Assembly: GCA_002482965.1 (NCBI GenBank)
Contig: DLGZ01000069.1
Location: 12,207 to 51,864 of the forward strand
Direction: 5' to 3'
Source of the DNA: Verrucomicrobiaceae bacterium UBA7681
GTDB lineage: Bacteria; Verrucomicrobiota; Verrucomicrobiia; Verrucomicrobiales; Verrucomicrobiaceae
DNA: 39,658 nucleotides
Shown piece after piece: positions 39,345-39,658 of this stretch. Both the position numbers and the translations under genes were made by a program. The notes under the pieces are model-generated. The model did no database searches. It saw nothing but the letters and a program-made list of their open reading frames with translations, and was not told where the DNA came from. Every line of letters begins with the position of its first letter. Position 1 is the stretch's first letter.

Positions 39345-39658
39345 GGCTCCTCCTTCCCGGTGATCAAGGGCAGCACGACGGTAAAGGTGCTGCCCTTGCC
39401 CACTTCACTCTCGACCTCGATGCTGCCGCCCTCCAGCTCCACCAGCTTGCGTGTCAGAGCGAGACCAAGGCCAGTGCCTTCGTAGTGGCGCGATGTGCCA
39501 GACTCGAGCTGCTCAAACTCAGTGAACAGGCGACGGATGTCCTCGGACCGGATGCCGATGCCGGTGTCATGAATAGACAGTTTGAACTGATGCTCCCCAT
39601 GCCGCGCTGCCATGATGTCCACCATGCCGCCATCATCGGTGAACTTGATGGCGTTGGA
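39341..39658 (-). CDS. Histidine kinase, C-terminal ATPase fragment (cut by window edge)
   Basis: Only the last ~105 residues are inside the window. They contain the N-box remnant NAIKFTDDGG, G1 DTGIGI, the F-box region LFTEFEQLESG, G2 GTGLGLALTRKLVELEGG and the end GKGSTFTVVLPL, diagnostic of a HATPase_c domain of the ArcB/hybrid type. The true start and sensor domains lie beyond position 39658, so an apparent ATG at 39625 is internal. It is the first gene, as far as seen, of the three-gene phosphorelay operon. Confidence 0.92.
   Translation of the reverse strand, partial: SNAIKFTDDGGMVDIMAARHGEHQFKLSIHDTGIGIRSEDIRRLFTEFEQLESGTSRHYEGTGLGLALTRKLVELEGGSIEVESEVGKGSTFTVVLPLITGKEEP

Noticed and set aside
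1..39658. CRISPR array, intact insertion sequence, prophage structural genes or rRNA/tRNA genes
   Set aside because: No regularly spaced repeats, transposase or integrase motifs, capsid/tail proteins or RNA gene signatures were seen, despite the accessory character of 28.5-35.7 kb.

Overview
The window looks like a chromosomal segment from a high-GC Gram-negative bacterium, most likely Verrucomicrobiota (Prosthecobacter/Verrucomicrobium-like). This is inferred from protein style: double-REC hybrid histidine kinases, a compact type II secretion/type IV pilus-like operon, paired CobW GTPases next to a Fur-family regulator, and secreted proteins with Asp-rich 'DPDxDGLPN' motifs. No rRNA, tRNA, CRISPR array or intact transposase was seen.

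Layout. (1) 177-2765, minus strand: a Tat-type secreted DUF1460 peptidoglycan amidase-like protein coupled to a zinc-ribbon/TPM-domain protein, then a short-chain dehydrogenase. (2) 3055-7611, plus strand: a membrane histidine kinase overlapping a REC-PAS-PAS-kinase-REC hybrid, then a small cupin. (3) 7655-14335, a likely accessory and possibly defensive block: a GNAT acetyltransferase behind a perfect 22-bp palindrome, facing a minus-strand series of an XRE-type DNA-binding protein, a 2TM plus beta-rich protein resembling the Cap15 architecture, and a 1370-residue NB-ARC/TPR STAND (NLR-like) ATPase with an unrecognised N-terminal half.

(4) 14503-27120, minus strand: one tightly packed operon of about 12 kb. 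In transcription order it holds a 75-residue protein, a major pseudopilin, a terminator hairpin, a second pseudopilin, PilM/GspL-like and PilO/GspM-like assembly proteins, a CobW GTPase lacking its CXCC metal motif, a Cys/His-rich unknown, a Fur/Zur-family regulator, PilT-like and GspE-like ATPases, GspF, a small exported protein and the secretin. Most junctions are 1-4 bp overlaps. Metal-homeostasis genes are therefore embedded inside a secretion/pilus operon. A canonical CobW (27259-28476) diverges from it, with repeated TTGC motifs between.

(5) 28558-35659, a patchy accessory region: two more XRE paralogues, a frameshifted XRE remnant beside a truncated secreted protein, and a four-gene plus-strand cassette (29865-34655). 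The cassette encodes a lipoprotein, a small helical protein, a three-TM protein with an acidic N-terminus, and a lysozyme-like protein with two DUF2778/L,D-transpeptidase-like domains, one of which has lost its catalytic Cys. REP-like hairpins follow. (6) 35791-39658, minus strand: a phosphorelay operon of a histidine kinase (cut by the window edge), a tandem-REC protein and a REC-PAS3-kinase-REC hybrid, joined by 4-bp overlaps.

The most novel-looking content is the hybrid secretion/metal operon, the XRE / 2TM-beta / STAND series, and the lysozyme-transpeptidase cassette.
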